Of a stretch of DNA of 64,000 nt, positions 31,495 to 40,425 are shown piece after piece. The stretch comes from Mycolicibacterium sphagni (GTDB lineage Bacteria > Actinomycetota > Actinomycetes > Mycobacteriales > Mycobacteriaceae): assembly GCF_013337765.1 (NCBI RefSeq), contig NZ_VBSB01000010.1, forward strand, positions 806,001 to 870,000. The letters are read 5' to 3'. The notes beneath the pieces are model-generated. The model saw only the letters and a program-made list of their open reading frames with translations, was not told the DNA's origin and did not search any database. Position 1 is the first letter of the stretch; every line of letters starts with the position of its first letter. The position numbers and the translations under genes are program-made.

Positions 31495-34113
31495 TCAGAG
31501 ATCGATGACGTTTGTTTGCAGCATGTGAGCCGCGGCCTGAGTGCGGTTCTCGACACCCAGCTTGGTCAGGATCGCGGCGACGTGATGCCCCGCGGTCTTG
31601 GGACTGATCGACAGTTTGGTGGCAATCTCGGCATCACTGTGGCCGGCCGCGATCAGCCTGAGGACCTCGCGTTCCCGGCGCGTCAACCCATCGGGATCCG
31701 ACAACGTGTCCGAGTTGCGGCCGCGGCGCTTGGTGCCGCGCATGGCGGTGAGACGCTGCTGGGCGCGACGAGCCGTCGCCTTCGCACCGAGTCGACGAAA
31801 TGTGGCAAGCGCGGCCTCCACCGCAGTGGCGTCGCCGCCGAGTTGCGCGATCGCCGCATCGTAGGGACAGTCGCGGCGCGTCCACTCGTCGGCAGCAGCC
31901 TGCCAGTCCCCACTGATTTCCAGCCGGTAGGGCGTGATGGCGTCGGCGGCCGGCGCGGCATCGAGTGGTTGGCCGGCCAGGTGCGCCCAGCGCAGCAGAT
32001 GCCCGACCAGCCACGGGTCGGTCTGGCTACCGGCAGCAGCGAGACCCCGCTGGGCTTCGGCACGGGCGGCATCGTCATCGCCGGCCAGCCAGGCGGCTTC
32101 AGCACGCGCCGCCCACACTGCGCCGGCACGAAATAGATCGTCGGCTCCCGCAGCCTCGAGAGCCTCATCGAGCAATGGCGTTATGGAACGTTCGCCGCGC
32201 CGGGCACGGATCAACGCCACTGTGATGAGGGGCATGATGTGGCTCAGCGGGACGAGGGCAGGCATGGTCAGCACATCGTCGGCGCAGGCGAGGGCGCGAG
32301 CCCAGTCACCGCGGTGCAGTTCGGTCAGCGCCTGGGCGCCCCTGTGTAGCCCAGTGAAGGCGCCGACATCGTGGTCCATACAGAACTCGATCGCTTCTGC
32401 GATGACGCGGTCGGCACGATGGACGTCGTGATGCACTGCGGCCGTCCACGAGATCACCACCCCGAATAATCCGGCGTGCTCGGCGAGCGCCGCCGGACCC
32501 ATCGCCTCCCGCCAGCCGGCCTCGAGCTCGTCCCAGCCGGAGTCGGTACCCAGCACGGCGTGGAGCGAGATATAGCCGCGGGCGCGCACGACCACCGAAG
32601 GGTCGCCCATCGCGGTGCCCATTTCCACACACCGGCCGGCGTAGTCGAGACACGCGGGGTCGTAGCGGCAGGCGGCCAACATGGCCATGTTGGCCAGCGA
32701 CCAGGCCAGCTGGGGGGTCGGCCCGAGGCTTTCGAGCATGTGCAGCGACGCTTCGCCGGCTTCGGTCGCTTCGGTGGTCCGTCCCATTGCCCAGAGCATG
32801 TGGGACAGCCACCGTAGGTCATCACCCTCGCCGAGTTGGTCGCCCAACTGATGTCGCTGGGCAGCCGCGGCGCGGAATGACTCCACGGACACCCTGCTGA
32901 GCCCGCTGAGGTAGGTCGCCAACGCATGTTGTTCGAGCCAGATGACTCTCTGCTCGGCAGGTGTGTCGACCGCATGGCGCAATACCAGGGCGTACAACTC
33001 GGCGGCTTGTCGATTCGCTCCCAATCCAGCAGCCCGCTCCGCGCCAGCGACGCCGTAGCGAACAACAGCATCACCGTCACCGGCTTGGTCGGCATGAAAA
33101 GTCAATGCCGGTAGGGCATTCGGATCGACGGGCGGTTCGGCGAGCACGGCCAGCGCGCGAGCGTTGAGGATTCTGCGCTGATGGTCCGACATTTGATCCA
33201 GCGTCGCGCGCCGTGCCAACTCATGGCGGAACCCGATCGCGTCCCAATCGGTGACCAGCACTGCAGTGTCGAGGCATTCGGCCAAACCGGTGCTCGCCGC
33301 GGTACACACCTTGTCCAGGAGGGCGGGGTCGACGCGCGGTCCGCACACCGCGACGGCTTGCGCGGTCTCACGCCCGGCCGCCGATAACCGGCTCAAACGC
33401 CCGCGAACGGCATCAGAAATACTGTGCGGCAACACATTACGACCGAGTGTACCGGAACCGGCGGCCAACACTTCGGTCGCGAAAAATGGGTTGCCCCCGG
33501 TGATCTGGTGCAAGTCGCCAGCGTTGACCCCACTGCCCGCGGCCAGCGCCGCCACCGCGTCACGACTCAGGGGCTGTAATCCGATGCGGGTGACCGCGGC
33601 ACAGGTCGCGACGTCGCCCAGAGTGATCGACAACGGATGCTCTCGGTCGAGTTCGTCATCGCGGAATGTCACGATCAACAGCAGCGGCAGCGAGTCGATC
33701 CGACGAGCCAGGAATCGGATCAGATCCAGGGTGGCCCCGTCAGCCCAGTGGGCATCTTCGATCACCCAGACCCAGCGGTGACCGTCGCGCAACAAGGCCA
33801 GCAGGCGCCGATACAGCGCGCCGGTGTCGCCGGATTCGATCGCCGCGTCCAACGCGGCTGCCGCGGCGGGGCCCACTCCGACGAGCGCGTCCAGCAGCGG
33901 GCCCAAGGGTCGTGGTGCGGCCAATGGATCACACCAGCCGCGGAGCACCCGCAAGCCGTTGTCCAGTCCTGCGGTAAACCGGGTAACCACCGCGGTCTTA
34001 CCGACGCCGGCCTCGCCACGCAGCAGGACCACCCGGCCCACGCCCCGGTTCGCGGCTCGTGCCAGCGCGCCCAGCTCGCTCAGCACCGCGTCGCGCTCCA
34101 GCAACGCCGCCAC
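31495..34113 (-). CDS. LuxR-family ATP-binding transcriptional regulator (LAL type)
   Basis: An 872-aa regulator. The AAA/NB-ARC-like ATPase (Walker A GEAGVGKTAVVTR, Walker B WVWVIEDAHWAD) is at residues about 20-330, a long TPR-like helical middle follows, and there is a C-terminal LuxR helix-turn-helix (LTRREREVLRLIAAGHSDAEIA, then LSISPKTAGHHVAAILTKL). Family members bind ATP and an unknown ligand and activate neighbouring genes. It is divergent from the patatin lipase, with a paired 11-bp repeat in the spacer, and upstream of the PGRS-like gene. The start is the GTG reading VAALLERDAVLSELG; a longer reading has no ribosome site. Confidence 0.9.
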   Translation of the reverse strand: MAALLERDAVLSELGALARAANRGVGRVVLLRGEAGVGKTAVVTRFTAGLDNGLRVLRGWCDPLAAPRPLGPLLDALVGVGPAAAAALDAAIESGDTGALYRRLLALLRDGHRWVWVIEDAHWADGATLDLIRFLARRIDSLPLLLIVTFRDDELDREHPLSITLGDVATCAAVTRIGLQPLSRDAVAALAAGSGVNAGDLHQITGGNPFFATEVLAAGSGTLGRNVLPHSISDAVRGRLSRLSAAGRETAQAVAVCGPRVDPALLDKVCTAASTGLAECLDTAVLVTDWDAIGFRHELARRATLDQMSDHQRRILNARALAVLAEPPVDPNALPALTFHADQAGDGDAVVRYGVAGAERAAGLGANRQAAELYALVLRHAVDTPAEQRVIWLEQHALATYLSGLSRVSVESFRAAAAQRHQLGDQLGEGDDLRWLSHMLWAMGRTTEATEAGEASLHMLESLGPTPQLAWSLANMAMLAACRYDPACLDYAGRCVEMGTAMGDPSVVVRARGYISLHAVLGTDSGWDELEAGWREAMGPAALAEHAGLFGVVISWTAAVHHDVHRADRVIAEAIEFCMDHDVGAFTGLHRGAQALTELHRGDWARALACADDVLTMPALVPLSHIMPLITVALIRARRGERSITPLLDEALEAAGADDLFRAGAVWAARAEAAWLAGDDDAARAEAQRGLAAAGSQTDPWLVGHLLRWAHLAGQPLDAAPAADAITPYRLEISGDWQAAADEWTRRDCPYDAAIAQLGGDATAVEAALATFRRLGAKATARRAQQRLTAMRGTKRRGRNSDTLSDPDGLTRREREVLRLIAAGHSDAEIATKLSISPKTAGHHVAAILTKLGVENRTQAAAHMLQTNVIDL

Positions 34114-34319
34114 TAGATGCCAGCCTCGTACCAGGAGGGGGGTAGTGGTGCCACCACACTCAACGCCGAAAAAATGGGGAATCGCCCTTCTACCGGACAA
34201 GATGCGGCTCTCACTCTAACTCGGCGGTCCCGGGTACGCGCTGGTTGGCGTCAGCTCGACCAGCACAACCTCAGGCAAACAGTTGGCGATTCTTCACCGC
34301 AGTTCCGGGCTCGCCAATC

Positions 34320-34362
34320 GAGTACTCCACGAACGGTCACGTGTGTATTTGGAGTACTCCAC
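34320..34362. promoter_or_regulatory. Twin 11-bp operator-like repeats between LuxR and patatin genes
   Basis: GAGTACTCCAC occurs at 34320-34330 and again at 34352-34362, 32 bp apart (three helical turns), so both faces align. Each contains the palindrome GAGTACTC, and the second is a full GGAGTACTCC. This is likely a cooperative binding site for the LuxR-type protein or another dimer. Confidence 0.6.
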
Positions 34363-34453
34363 TACGTATCTGCCCCGGCGGAGTCCGGATTAGCTTTGCA
34401 TCAGCGCTGTTGCGCATTCGGCATCAGCTAATGGCTTCAGATGCTTGGTGGGG

Positions 34454-35617
34454 ATGACGATGACGACTGCTACGCCGGACGAATTGATAAGTCCCGTCCA
34501 CGAGACGGCGGAAAGCGGGGACCGAAAGCCGGAGCCTGGTCTGGCTCTGTGCCTTTCGGGCGGAGGCTACCGGGCGATGATCTTCCACCTCGGGGTCCTC
34601 TGGCGGCTCAACGAGGTGGGACTGCTGCCCAAGCTCGACCGGGTGTCCGCCGTCTCCGGTGGCTCGATCACCGCGGGCGTGCTCGCGAAGAACTGGAACG
34701 AGTTGACGTGGTCAGGCAACGTCGCCACCAACTTGAACGAGCTGCTCGTCAAGCCGGTCCGCCGCATGGGCAAGACGGGCGTGGACGTTAAAGCGGTGCT
34801 GGAGGGAATCCTGCATTTCGGCGATTCCGTTTCCGACCGGGTCGCGGCGGCCTATCGCAAGCACCTCTTCGGCGAAACCAGCCTGCAGCAGCTGCCCGAC
34901 AAGCCGCGTTTCATCTTCAACTCGACCAACCTTGAGTCCGGCGTCTTGCTGCGCTTCAGCAAGCCCTATCTCGGCGACTATCGCGTCGGCCGGATCATGG
35001 AGCCCGACCTGCAGCTGGCGGTAGCGGTGGCCGCATCATCGGCCTTCCCGCCCGTGCTGTCGCCGTGCACGCTGAACCTCAAAGGCCAGATCTGGAAAGA
35101 CGAAGACGGCAACGAACTCACCGGGGCCGGCTTCCGCGACGAGATCAAGGTGACCGACGGCGGTGTCTACGACAACCTCGGTCTGGAAACCGCGTGGAAG
35201 CGATACACGACGATCATCGTGAGTGACGCCGGCGGTCATGTCGGCGACGACGACGATCCCGCCACCGATCCGTTGCGACAGACCGCTCGGGTGCTCAATC
35301 TTGTCGACAACCAGGTCCGCTCGCTACGCAAGCGTCAAGTGATCGCATCATTCAAATCCCATCTGCGAGAGGGCATGTACGTCGGAATCCGTAGCCGGGT
35401 CGCGAAATACAGCGGTGCGGTGTTACCAGCCAACCCCGATCACACCGACGACCTCGCCGAGGTCAAGACGCGCCTCAAGCCGCTGCCGGACGCGATCCAA
35501 GAGCAATTGATCAACTGGGGCTACATCATCTGCGACGCCGGCTTGCGCACGCATATGGCCAGCGAACTCAGCGATCCCGGAAGAACCGAACTGCCGTATC
35601 CGAACCAGACGGTCTGA
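34454..35617 (+). CDS. Patatin-like phospholipase
   Basis: A 387-aa patatin-fold lipid acyl hydrolase. The glycine-rich oxyanion loop is LCLSGGGYRAMIFHLG, the nucleophile elbow is VSAVSGGSITAG (GxSxG, Ser nucleophile), and the dyad Asp is in VTDGGVYDNLGLE. No signal peptide or transmembrane helix is seen. It releases fatty acids from membrane lipids. In immune and virulence systems patatins act as membrane-damaging effectors, but no such partner is seen here except the small gene overlapping next. An ATG 6 nt downstream has the better ribosome spacing (GGTGGGG). Divergent from the LuxR-type regulator. Confidence 0.87.
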   Translation: MTMTTATPDELISPVHETAESGDRKPEPGLALCLSGGGYRAMIFHLGVLWRLNEVGLLPKLDRVSAVSGGSITAGVLAKNWNELTWSGNVATNLNELLVKPVRRMGKTGVDVKAVLEGILHFGDSVSDRVAAAYRKHLFGETSLQQLPDKPRFIFNSTNLESGVLLRFSKPYLGDYRVGRIMEPDLQLAVAVAASSAFPPVLSPCTLNLKGQIWKDEDGNELTGAGFRDEIKVTDGGVYDNLGLETAWKRYTTIIVSDAGGHVGDDDDPATDPLRQTARVLNLVDNQVRSLRKRQVIASFKSHLREGMYVGIRSRVAKYSGAVLPANPDHTDDLAEVKTRLKPLPDAIQEQLINWGYIICDAGLRTHMASELSDPGRTELPYPNQTV

Positions 35618-35618
35618 C

Positions 35619-36062
35619 ATGCCGGACGAAACCGCGCAGGCCGACAAGATCCCACAGGCGTTGGTCGAGTACATCCTGCTGGGCAGCGGCGACAGCAGGC
35701 GTCATATGCAGGACTCGCCGATCCTGGGTGACGTGTGGATCGCCTACGCGCGGAACCCCAATGAACCGATCGATCTGCTCATCACCTCGCATAAGGACAC
35801 AACAGCCAACGACCTTGCCGCTGAGATTTTCCTTCAACTGCGAGACCTCCGTAATTCCGCAGGCCGCGATGATCCCAGGGTCGCCGCGGTTGCGCGATCG
35901 ACCCGTGCTCACCCGCGCAAGGATAGGCCGTCGCGGCACCGTCACCGCACAGGCAACCCCAACACCCGTTGCGCGATGATGTTGCGCTGGATCTCCGACG
36001 TCCCGCCGGCGATGGTCCCGGCGTACGTGGTGATGTACCGGGCGAACCAGCTCGCCGTGTAA
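35619..36062 (+). CDS. Hypothetical protein, possibly truncated partner of the patatin gene
   Basis: 147 codons beginning one base after the patatin stop. The first 85 residues (MPDETAQADKIPQALVEYILLG and DVWIAYARNPNEPIDLLITSH) look like a genuine folded N-terminal domain. The remainder is Arg/Pro/His-rich and runs 121 bp into the convergent acyl-CoA dehydrogenase gene, so it is probably not native sequence. The most economical view is a gene whose 3' part was lost by deletion, leaving a run-on frame. The family was not recognised. If intact in relatives, the full-length version would show what the patatin works with. Confidence 0.4.
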   Translation: MPDETAQADKIPQALVEYILLGSGDSRRHMQDSPILGDVWIAYARNPNEPIDLLITSHKDTTANDLAAEIFLQLRDLRNSAGRDDPRVAAVARSTRAHPRKDRPSRHRHRTGNPNTRCAMMLRWISDVPPAMVPAYVVMYRANQLAV

Positions 36063-37117
36063 AGCTCTGGGGCGTAAGCGTTGTACGGCGCCGTCAGCAC
36101 CGGATCGCGCAGCCCGTCGGAGCCCGCGGCCTCGAGCGCGTACCGCGCCGCGGTCTGCTCGGCCTCCGAACCCAGCACCTTCAGTACCGACACCGCCGGA
36201 ACATCCCGCTCGCCGCGCGCGGCCTGGCTGACCGCCCTCGATCCCAGTAACCGCAGGGCGTAGAAGTCCATGACGACCGACGCGTACCGATCGCGATTGA
36301 TCTCGCCCACCGGCTTGAAGTCCTCGAGCATCTGCTCCAGCCGATTCGCGAACGCCATCCACATCATCGTCCGCTCATGCCCCAGCGACCCGTTGGCCAC
36401 CTTCCAGCCCTCGTGCAACGGCCCGACCAGGTTCTCGGCCGGCACCCGCACGTCGTCGAAGAACACCTCGTTGAAGTCGAAGCACTCGCGGTCATGGACC
36501 CACGGGAACGGCCGACACATCACACCCGCGGAAGAGGTGGGAATCATCAGCGCACTGATTCCCTTGTGCCGTGGCGCATCCGGATCGGTCCGCACGAATG
36601 TCAGGATCACGTCGGCGTCGTGCGCACCCGACGTCCACACCTTCTGCCCGTTGACCACAAAGTGATCCCCGGCCAAGACCGCCCGCGTCGAAAGCCCCGC
36701 CAGATCCGACCCCGCACCGGGCTCGCTCATCCCCAGAGACGCCGTCATCTCCGCCCGCAGAATCGGCACCGCCCACTGTCGCTTCTGCTCTTCGGTGCCG
36801 AACGACAGCAGTGACGCGGCGATAATCCCAACCCCCTGCGGGTTGAACACGTGATAGATCCGGCGGCGCGCCAACTCCTCGCGGTGCACGAACTGCTGCA
36901 ACACGCTCGCGTTACGCCCGCCGAACTCCGGGGGATTCCCCGGCAATAACCAGCCGTGGTCGAACTGCAGCTGCTGCCAGCGGCGTGCCCACTCCGGGAC
37001 GTGTGATGTCGAGCGGGACCGCTCAGCTGTCTCGGCTTCCGCGGGCAGATGCTGGTCGAGGAACTCGATGAACTCGGCGCGAAACGCCTCGACATCGGGG
37101 TCGAAGGTCAGCTGCAC
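35942..37117 (-). CDS. Acyl-CoA dehydrogenase
   Basis: A 391-aa FAD-dependent acyl-CoA dehydrogenase. Three-part fold: an N-terminal helical domain, the middle domain with ASLGMSEPGAGSDLAGL and FVVNGQKVWTSGAHDAD, and the C-terminal domain ending AGTIAGGTSEIQRNIIAQRVLG. The catalytic base is probably within the TYAGTIAGG loop region, as usual for this family. It oxidises an acyl-CoA to enoyl-CoA; chain length is unknown. The start GTG (reading MQLTFDPDVEAF) has TATGTT 6 nt upstream. Divergent from the epimerase that begins the catabolic run. Confidence 0.94.
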   Translation of the reverse strand: MQLTFDPDVEAFRAEFIEFLDQHLPAEAETAERSRSTSHVPEWARRWQQLQFDHGWLLPGNPPEFGGRNASVLQQFVHREELARRRIYHVFNPQGVGIIAASLLSFGTEEQKRQWAVPILRAEMTASLGMSEPGAGSDLAGLSTRAVLAGDHFVVNGQKVWTSGAHDADVILTFVRTDPDAPRHKGISALMIPTSSAGVMCRPFPWVHDRECFDFNEVFFDDVRVPAENLVGPLHEGWKVANGSLGHERTMMWMAFANRLEQMLEDFKPVGEINRDRYASVVMDFYALRLLGSRAVSQAARGERDVPAVSVLKVLGSEAEQTAARYALEAAGSDGLRDPVLTAPYNAYAPELYTASWFARYITTYAGTIAGGTSEIQRNIIAQRVLGLPVR

Positions 37118-37123
37118 CGACCC

Positions 37124-37129
37124 AACATA
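37124..37129 (-). promoter_or_regulatory. Candidate -10, leaderless acyl-CoA dehydrogenase gene
   Basis: TATGTT on the minus strand, 6 nt before a GTG start. A palindromic AAGTACTT lies 3 bp further upstream (37132-37139). Confidence 0.5.
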
Positions 37130-37161
37130 TCAAGTACTTAACATTCCTACCCGAGTGCGCT

Positions 37162-38079
37162 ATGACTGAGGGGATGCTCGACGCAGAGAAGATCCTCATC
37201 ACCGGCGCCACCGGCAAGATCGCGTTCCCGATCGCCCGTGCCCTCGCGCACACCAACGAGGTCTGGGGGGCCGCCCGCCTGCGCGACGCGAACGACCGGA
37301 ACCGCCTGGCCGCCGCAGGCATCACCCCGCTTCCGCTCGACATCAGCACGGGCGACTTCGATGAGCTGCCCGACGATTTCACCTACGTCTTTCATGCCGC
37401 CGTCGATCCCGGCGCCGACGACTGGCAACGCGCGGTCGACACCAACGCTCAGAAATCCGGCGACCTGCTCTACCACTGCCGCAGCGCCAAGGGCTTCGTG
37501 TTCTGCTCGACCGGATCCATCTACGCCTATCAGGGCCAGCGGCCACTCACGGAGACAGACCCACCAGGGGTTCCGCTACGCGCCAACTACAGCTTCTCCA
37601 AGATCGCTGCCGAGCAGCTCTGCACCTGGATCGCCAAGCAGTACGACATCCCGCTGACGATCATCCGCATCTGTTCCACCTATGGTCCCGAAGGCGGTGC
37701 CCCAGCAGACCGGTTACAGATGATGTTGGCGGGCAGGCCGATTCGGCTCCATCCCGACAAACCCAACAACTACAACCCGATCTACGAGGATGACTACGTC
37801 GAACTCGGTATTCGTGCCATGGAAGTGGCCGGCACTCCGCCGATCGTCGTCAACTGGGCGGGCAGTGAGACCGTCAGCGTCGAGGACTACTGCGCCTACA
37901 TGGGCGAACTCGTCGGCGTTGAACCGATCTTCGAATACACGACAGACGCCCACAGTCCACTGTGGCCTGACGTCACCTACATGCACCACGTGCTCGGCAA
38001 GACGAAAGTGCCATGGCGAGAGGGATTCCGGCGCATGATCGAAGCTCGTCATCCAGACCTCGAGTTGGGACACGAATGA
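37162..38079 (+). CDS. NAD-dependent epimerase/dehydratase family protein
   Basis: A 305-aa extended short-chain dehydrogenase. Nucleotide site ILITGATGKIAFPIARAL (GxxGxxG-type), the Ser of the FCSTGSIYAYQGQ strand, and the catalytic Tyr-x3-Lys in NYSFSKIAAEQL. The PIYEDDYVELGIRA and YMGELVGVEPIFEYT blocks are typical. The substrate is probably a small alcohol, sterol or sugar nucleotide and is not predictable. It begins a same-strand run whose next gene overlaps its stop (ATGA). A downstream ATG (MLDAEKIL) is an alternative start. Confidence 0.86.
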   Translation: MTEGMLDAEKILITGATGKIAFPIARALAHTNEVWGAARLRDANDRNRLAAAGITPLPLDISTGDFDELPDDFTYVFHAAVDPGADDWQRAVDTNAQKSGDLLYHCRSAKGFVFCSTGSIYAYQGQRPLTETDPPGVPLRANYSFSKIAAEQLCTWIAKQYDIPLTIIRICSTYGPEGGAPADRLQMMLAGRPIRLHPDKPNNYNPIYEDDYVELGIRAMEVAGTPPIVVNWAGSETVSVEDYCAYMGELVGVEPIFEYTTDAHSPLWPDVTYMHHVLGKTKVPWREGFRRMIEARHPDLELGHE

Positions 38080-38801
38080 CGCTGCCCGGCAACCCCTCCG
38101 ACGGAACACCCGGCGTCCTCGCCACCGGCAATGGCGGCATCACGACCCTGTTCGTGTCGATGGCCCGCCGGCACCCCGATGGCGCCGACGCCGGCTACCT
38201 GCGTTGGCACACCCTTGACCACCGCCCCGAACAACACCGGCTCCCCGAGGTGCGAGCTTCGCTGAGACTGGTCTCCACTCCGGATTGCCGGCAAGCCCGC
38301 GCTGCGAGCGAGGGACCCTACGACGAGATCGATCACGTCATGACGTACTTCTTCAGTGCGCCAAGCGGAATGGGCGGGTTCCTCGAGCTATCCCGGGCAC
38401 TCGGCGACGCCGGCCGCAAGATTCCATTGCTGCCGCCCGTCGAACGCGGCGTTTACGACGTGCAGCGAAAAGTGGCAGCACACCGAGTCAAGGTGGGCTC
38501 CGACGTCCTGCCGTGGTGGCCGATCACCGGCGTGTACCTCCTCCTCGAACAAGCACAGACGCCTACCGAAGTCCTCACCGAGGCAGACGGCGTCGCCGGC
38601 GTGTGGACCGCTCAGGCGATGGACGTCGACGCCAGACTCGGCAACGCCACAGCCGGACAACAGATCACCTACTGCTTCCTCGACGATGACCCGGTTGCCG
38701 TTGCTCAACGCCTGAAATCCGCGGTGCAAGAACGCGGCCCCCTCCTGGCCGCACCATTCCACACCATCGTCCCCTACGAATGGGACCGTTATGTCCCGTG
38801 A
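38076..38801 (+). CDS. Conserved hypothetical protein, possible EthD-like dimeric barrel
   Basis: A 241-aa cytoplasmic protein. Near the N-terminus is GITTLFVSMARRHPDGADAGYLRWHTLDHRPEQHRLPEVRAS in pieces typical of EthD/dimeric alpha-beta barrel proteins (a strand, then a W-H-x-x-D-H turn). A second similar segment follows (GVYLLLEQAQTPTEVL). Role unknown; EthD-type proteins accompany cytochrome P450 or monooxygenase systems. It is translationally coupled to the epimerase through an ATGA overlap, and the next gene follows by 12 bp. It belongs to the same operon. Confidence 0.6.
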   Translation: MTLPGNPSDGTPGVLATGNGGITTLFVSMARRHPDGADAGYLRWHTLDHRPEQHRLPEVRASLRLVSTPDCRQARAASEGPYDEIDHVMTYFFSAPSGMGGFLELSRALGDAGRKIPLLPPVERGVYDVQRKVAAHRVKVGSDVLPWWPITGVYLLLEQAQTPTEVLTEADGVAGVWTAQAMDVDARLGNATAGQQITYCFLDDDPVAVAQRLKSAVQERGPLLAAPFHTIVPYEWDRYVP

Positions 38802-38813
38802 AATGATCCGCTG

Positions 38814-39755
38814 ATGCGCATCGGGTTGATGGTCGGTTCCGACAAGGAACGCGACCGCAAAGACCGCCTCGAAGGTCTGCTCGACGACGGAAGGACCGCC
38901 GAGACACAGGGTTTCGCGTCCTTCTGGATTCCGCAGGTGCCCGGCTACCTCGACGCCCTTACCGCGGTCGCCCTACTCGGCCAGGTGACCGAGCGCATCG
39001 AGATCGGTACAGCGGTGGTCCCGATCCAAACCCGTCACCCGCTGATCATGGCCCAGCAGGCGCTCACCACCCAGGCGGCCTGCGGCGGCCGGTTCACCCT
39101 CGGGCTCGGGCCGTCCCATCACTGGATCATCGAGGACCAGCTCGGCCTGTCCTACGAGAGACCCGCCAAGCACGTAACCGACTACCTTGACGTCCTGTCC
39201 CACGCGTTCCGCGGCCCGGGCAGGGTCGACGTCGACAACGACGCCTTCCACGTTCACAGTCCCATTGACGTGAGCGACGAAACGGTGTCCGTCCTGGTGG
39301 CCGCCCTCGGCCCGGCAATGCTCAAGATCGCGGGGGAGCGCACCGGCGGCACGGTCTTGTGGATGGCCGACGAACGCGCTATCGGTGACTACGTCGTCCC
39401 GGCTCTGGCGAAGGCAACAACCAAGACCACCCGCGTCGTCGCAGGCGTCCCGATAGTGCTGTGCGCCAGGGCCCAAGTACAAGAGGCGCGCATCTACGCC
39501 AGCGAGGTGCTCGGGCACGCGGACTTCTCGCCCAACTACGTGCGACTGCTCGAACACGGCGATGCCCAAGACGTCGGCGACACCATGGCGGCCGGCGACG
39601 AGGCCGCGATCGAAGCCCGGCTCAAGCGCTACCGCGACGCCGGCGTCACCGACCTCGCCGCACGCGTCGTGGCATTGGGCCGTGATGCCGACGAACGACG
39701 CAGGAGCAGAGAGCGGACGCAGGCCCTTGTCGCATCGTTGGCTACCGCCCTGTAA
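38814..39755 (+). CDS. LLM-class F420-dependent oxidoreductase
   Basis: A 313-aa luciferase-like oxidoreductase of the mycobacterial F420 type. Start MRIGLMVGSDKERDRKDRLEG, then SFWIPQVPGYLDALTAVALLG, the cofactor loop AACGGRFTLGLGPSHHWII and the C-terminal helix YRDAGVTDLAARVVALG. Substrate unknown. It sits 12 bp after the EthD-like gene, so it is co-transcribed, and is the first of two LLM enzymes in this cluster. Confidence 0.9.
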   Translation: MRIGLMVGSDKERDRKDRLEGLLDDGRTAETQGFASFWIPQVPGYLDALTAVALLGQVTERIEIGTAVVPIQTRHPLIMAQQALTTQAACGGRFTLGLGPSHHWIIEDQLGLSYERPAKHVTDYLDVLSHAFRGPGRVDVDNDAFHVHSPIDVSDETVSVLVAALGPAMLKIAGERTGGTVLWMADERAIGDYVVPALAKATTKTTRVVAGVPIVLCARAQVQEARIYASEVLGHADFSPNYVRLLEHGDAQDVGDTMAAGDEAAIEARLKRYRDAGVTDLAARVVALGRDADERRRSRERTQALVASLATAL

Positions 39756-39763
39756 CTAGCCGG

Positions 39764-39769
39764 TAGGTT
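39764..39769 (+). promoter_or_regulatory. Candidate -10, leaderless maltokinase-cap gene
   Basis: TAGGTT followed by 6 nt and the GTG. Confidence 0.4.
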
Positions 39770-39775
39770 GACTTG

Positions 39776-40408
39776 GTGGCATTCGTGCACCGCGACGCAA
39801 CGCTGCGTCCGACCAAGATCGAGATCGTCCGCCAGTGGCTGACAGCGGCCGACTGGTTTGATGCGGCGCCCGAGACGGTCGTGACATCACCGCCGCTCTC
39901 ATACAGATTCGATGATCCCGACGGCAAGGTCGGCATCGAGACGCTGGTCGCCCCGTACAACGAAGGATTCATCCAACTACCGCTGACCTACCGTGAAGCA
40001 CCGTTAGACGGTGCGCAGCGGTGGTTGCTCACCACGATGGAGCATTCGGTGTTGGGTCGCCGGTGGATCTATGACGGAGTGGGAGATCCGGTACTCGTCA
40101 CCGCGTTCATCCGCTCGATCGCAGGTGGCGCCTCTTCCGCAACGCTGGAGTTCGGTGCCGAGGACGAGCGACAGACCGCCGCGACTTCCGTTCACGCGCG
40201 GGGAACCGGATCCGAGCCGATAACAAAGCCTTTGGACGTAGTCTCGGTCGAACGGTCCGAAACCCTTTCGACGGTGCGTACCTCGGCCGGCGTGCTGCGC
40301 ATCCCGCATCTGCTGGACCCTGCGGCGCGGGTTTCCGCCAGGGCTCTCGTGGGCGATGGCGACGGGTTTGGCAGCGAACTGCTGCTGGCTGAATTCGATC
40401 CGGTCTGA
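39776..40408 (+). CDS. Maltokinase N-terminal cap-like domain protein
   Basis: A 210-aa stand-alone protein resembling the N-terminal cap of maltokinase (CG0192-like): AFVHRDATLRPTK, SYRFDDPDGKVGIETLV, LPLTYREAPLDGAQ and TTMEHSVLGRRWIYDGVGDPV. In maltokinase this cap precedes the kinase, but here no kinase follows. Function is unknown. Mycobacteria carry several such short proteins beside lipid or CoA genes. It lies 20 bp after the LLM gene and 17 bp before the acyl-CoA synthetase, so it could be in one operon despite the internal promoter-like element. GTG start. Confidence 0.82.
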   Translation: MAFVHRDATLRPTKIEIVRQWLTAADWFDAAPETVVTSPPLSYRFDDPDGKVGIETLVAPYNEGFIQLPLTYREAPLDGAQRWLLTTMEHSVLGRRWIYDGVGDPVLVTAFIRSIAGGASSATLEFGAEDERQTAATSVHARGTGSEPITKPLDVVSVERSETLSTVRTSAGVLRIPHLLDPAARVSARALVGDGDGFGSELLLAEFDPV

Positions 40409-40425
40409 CTGGTAGAGGAGACCCG

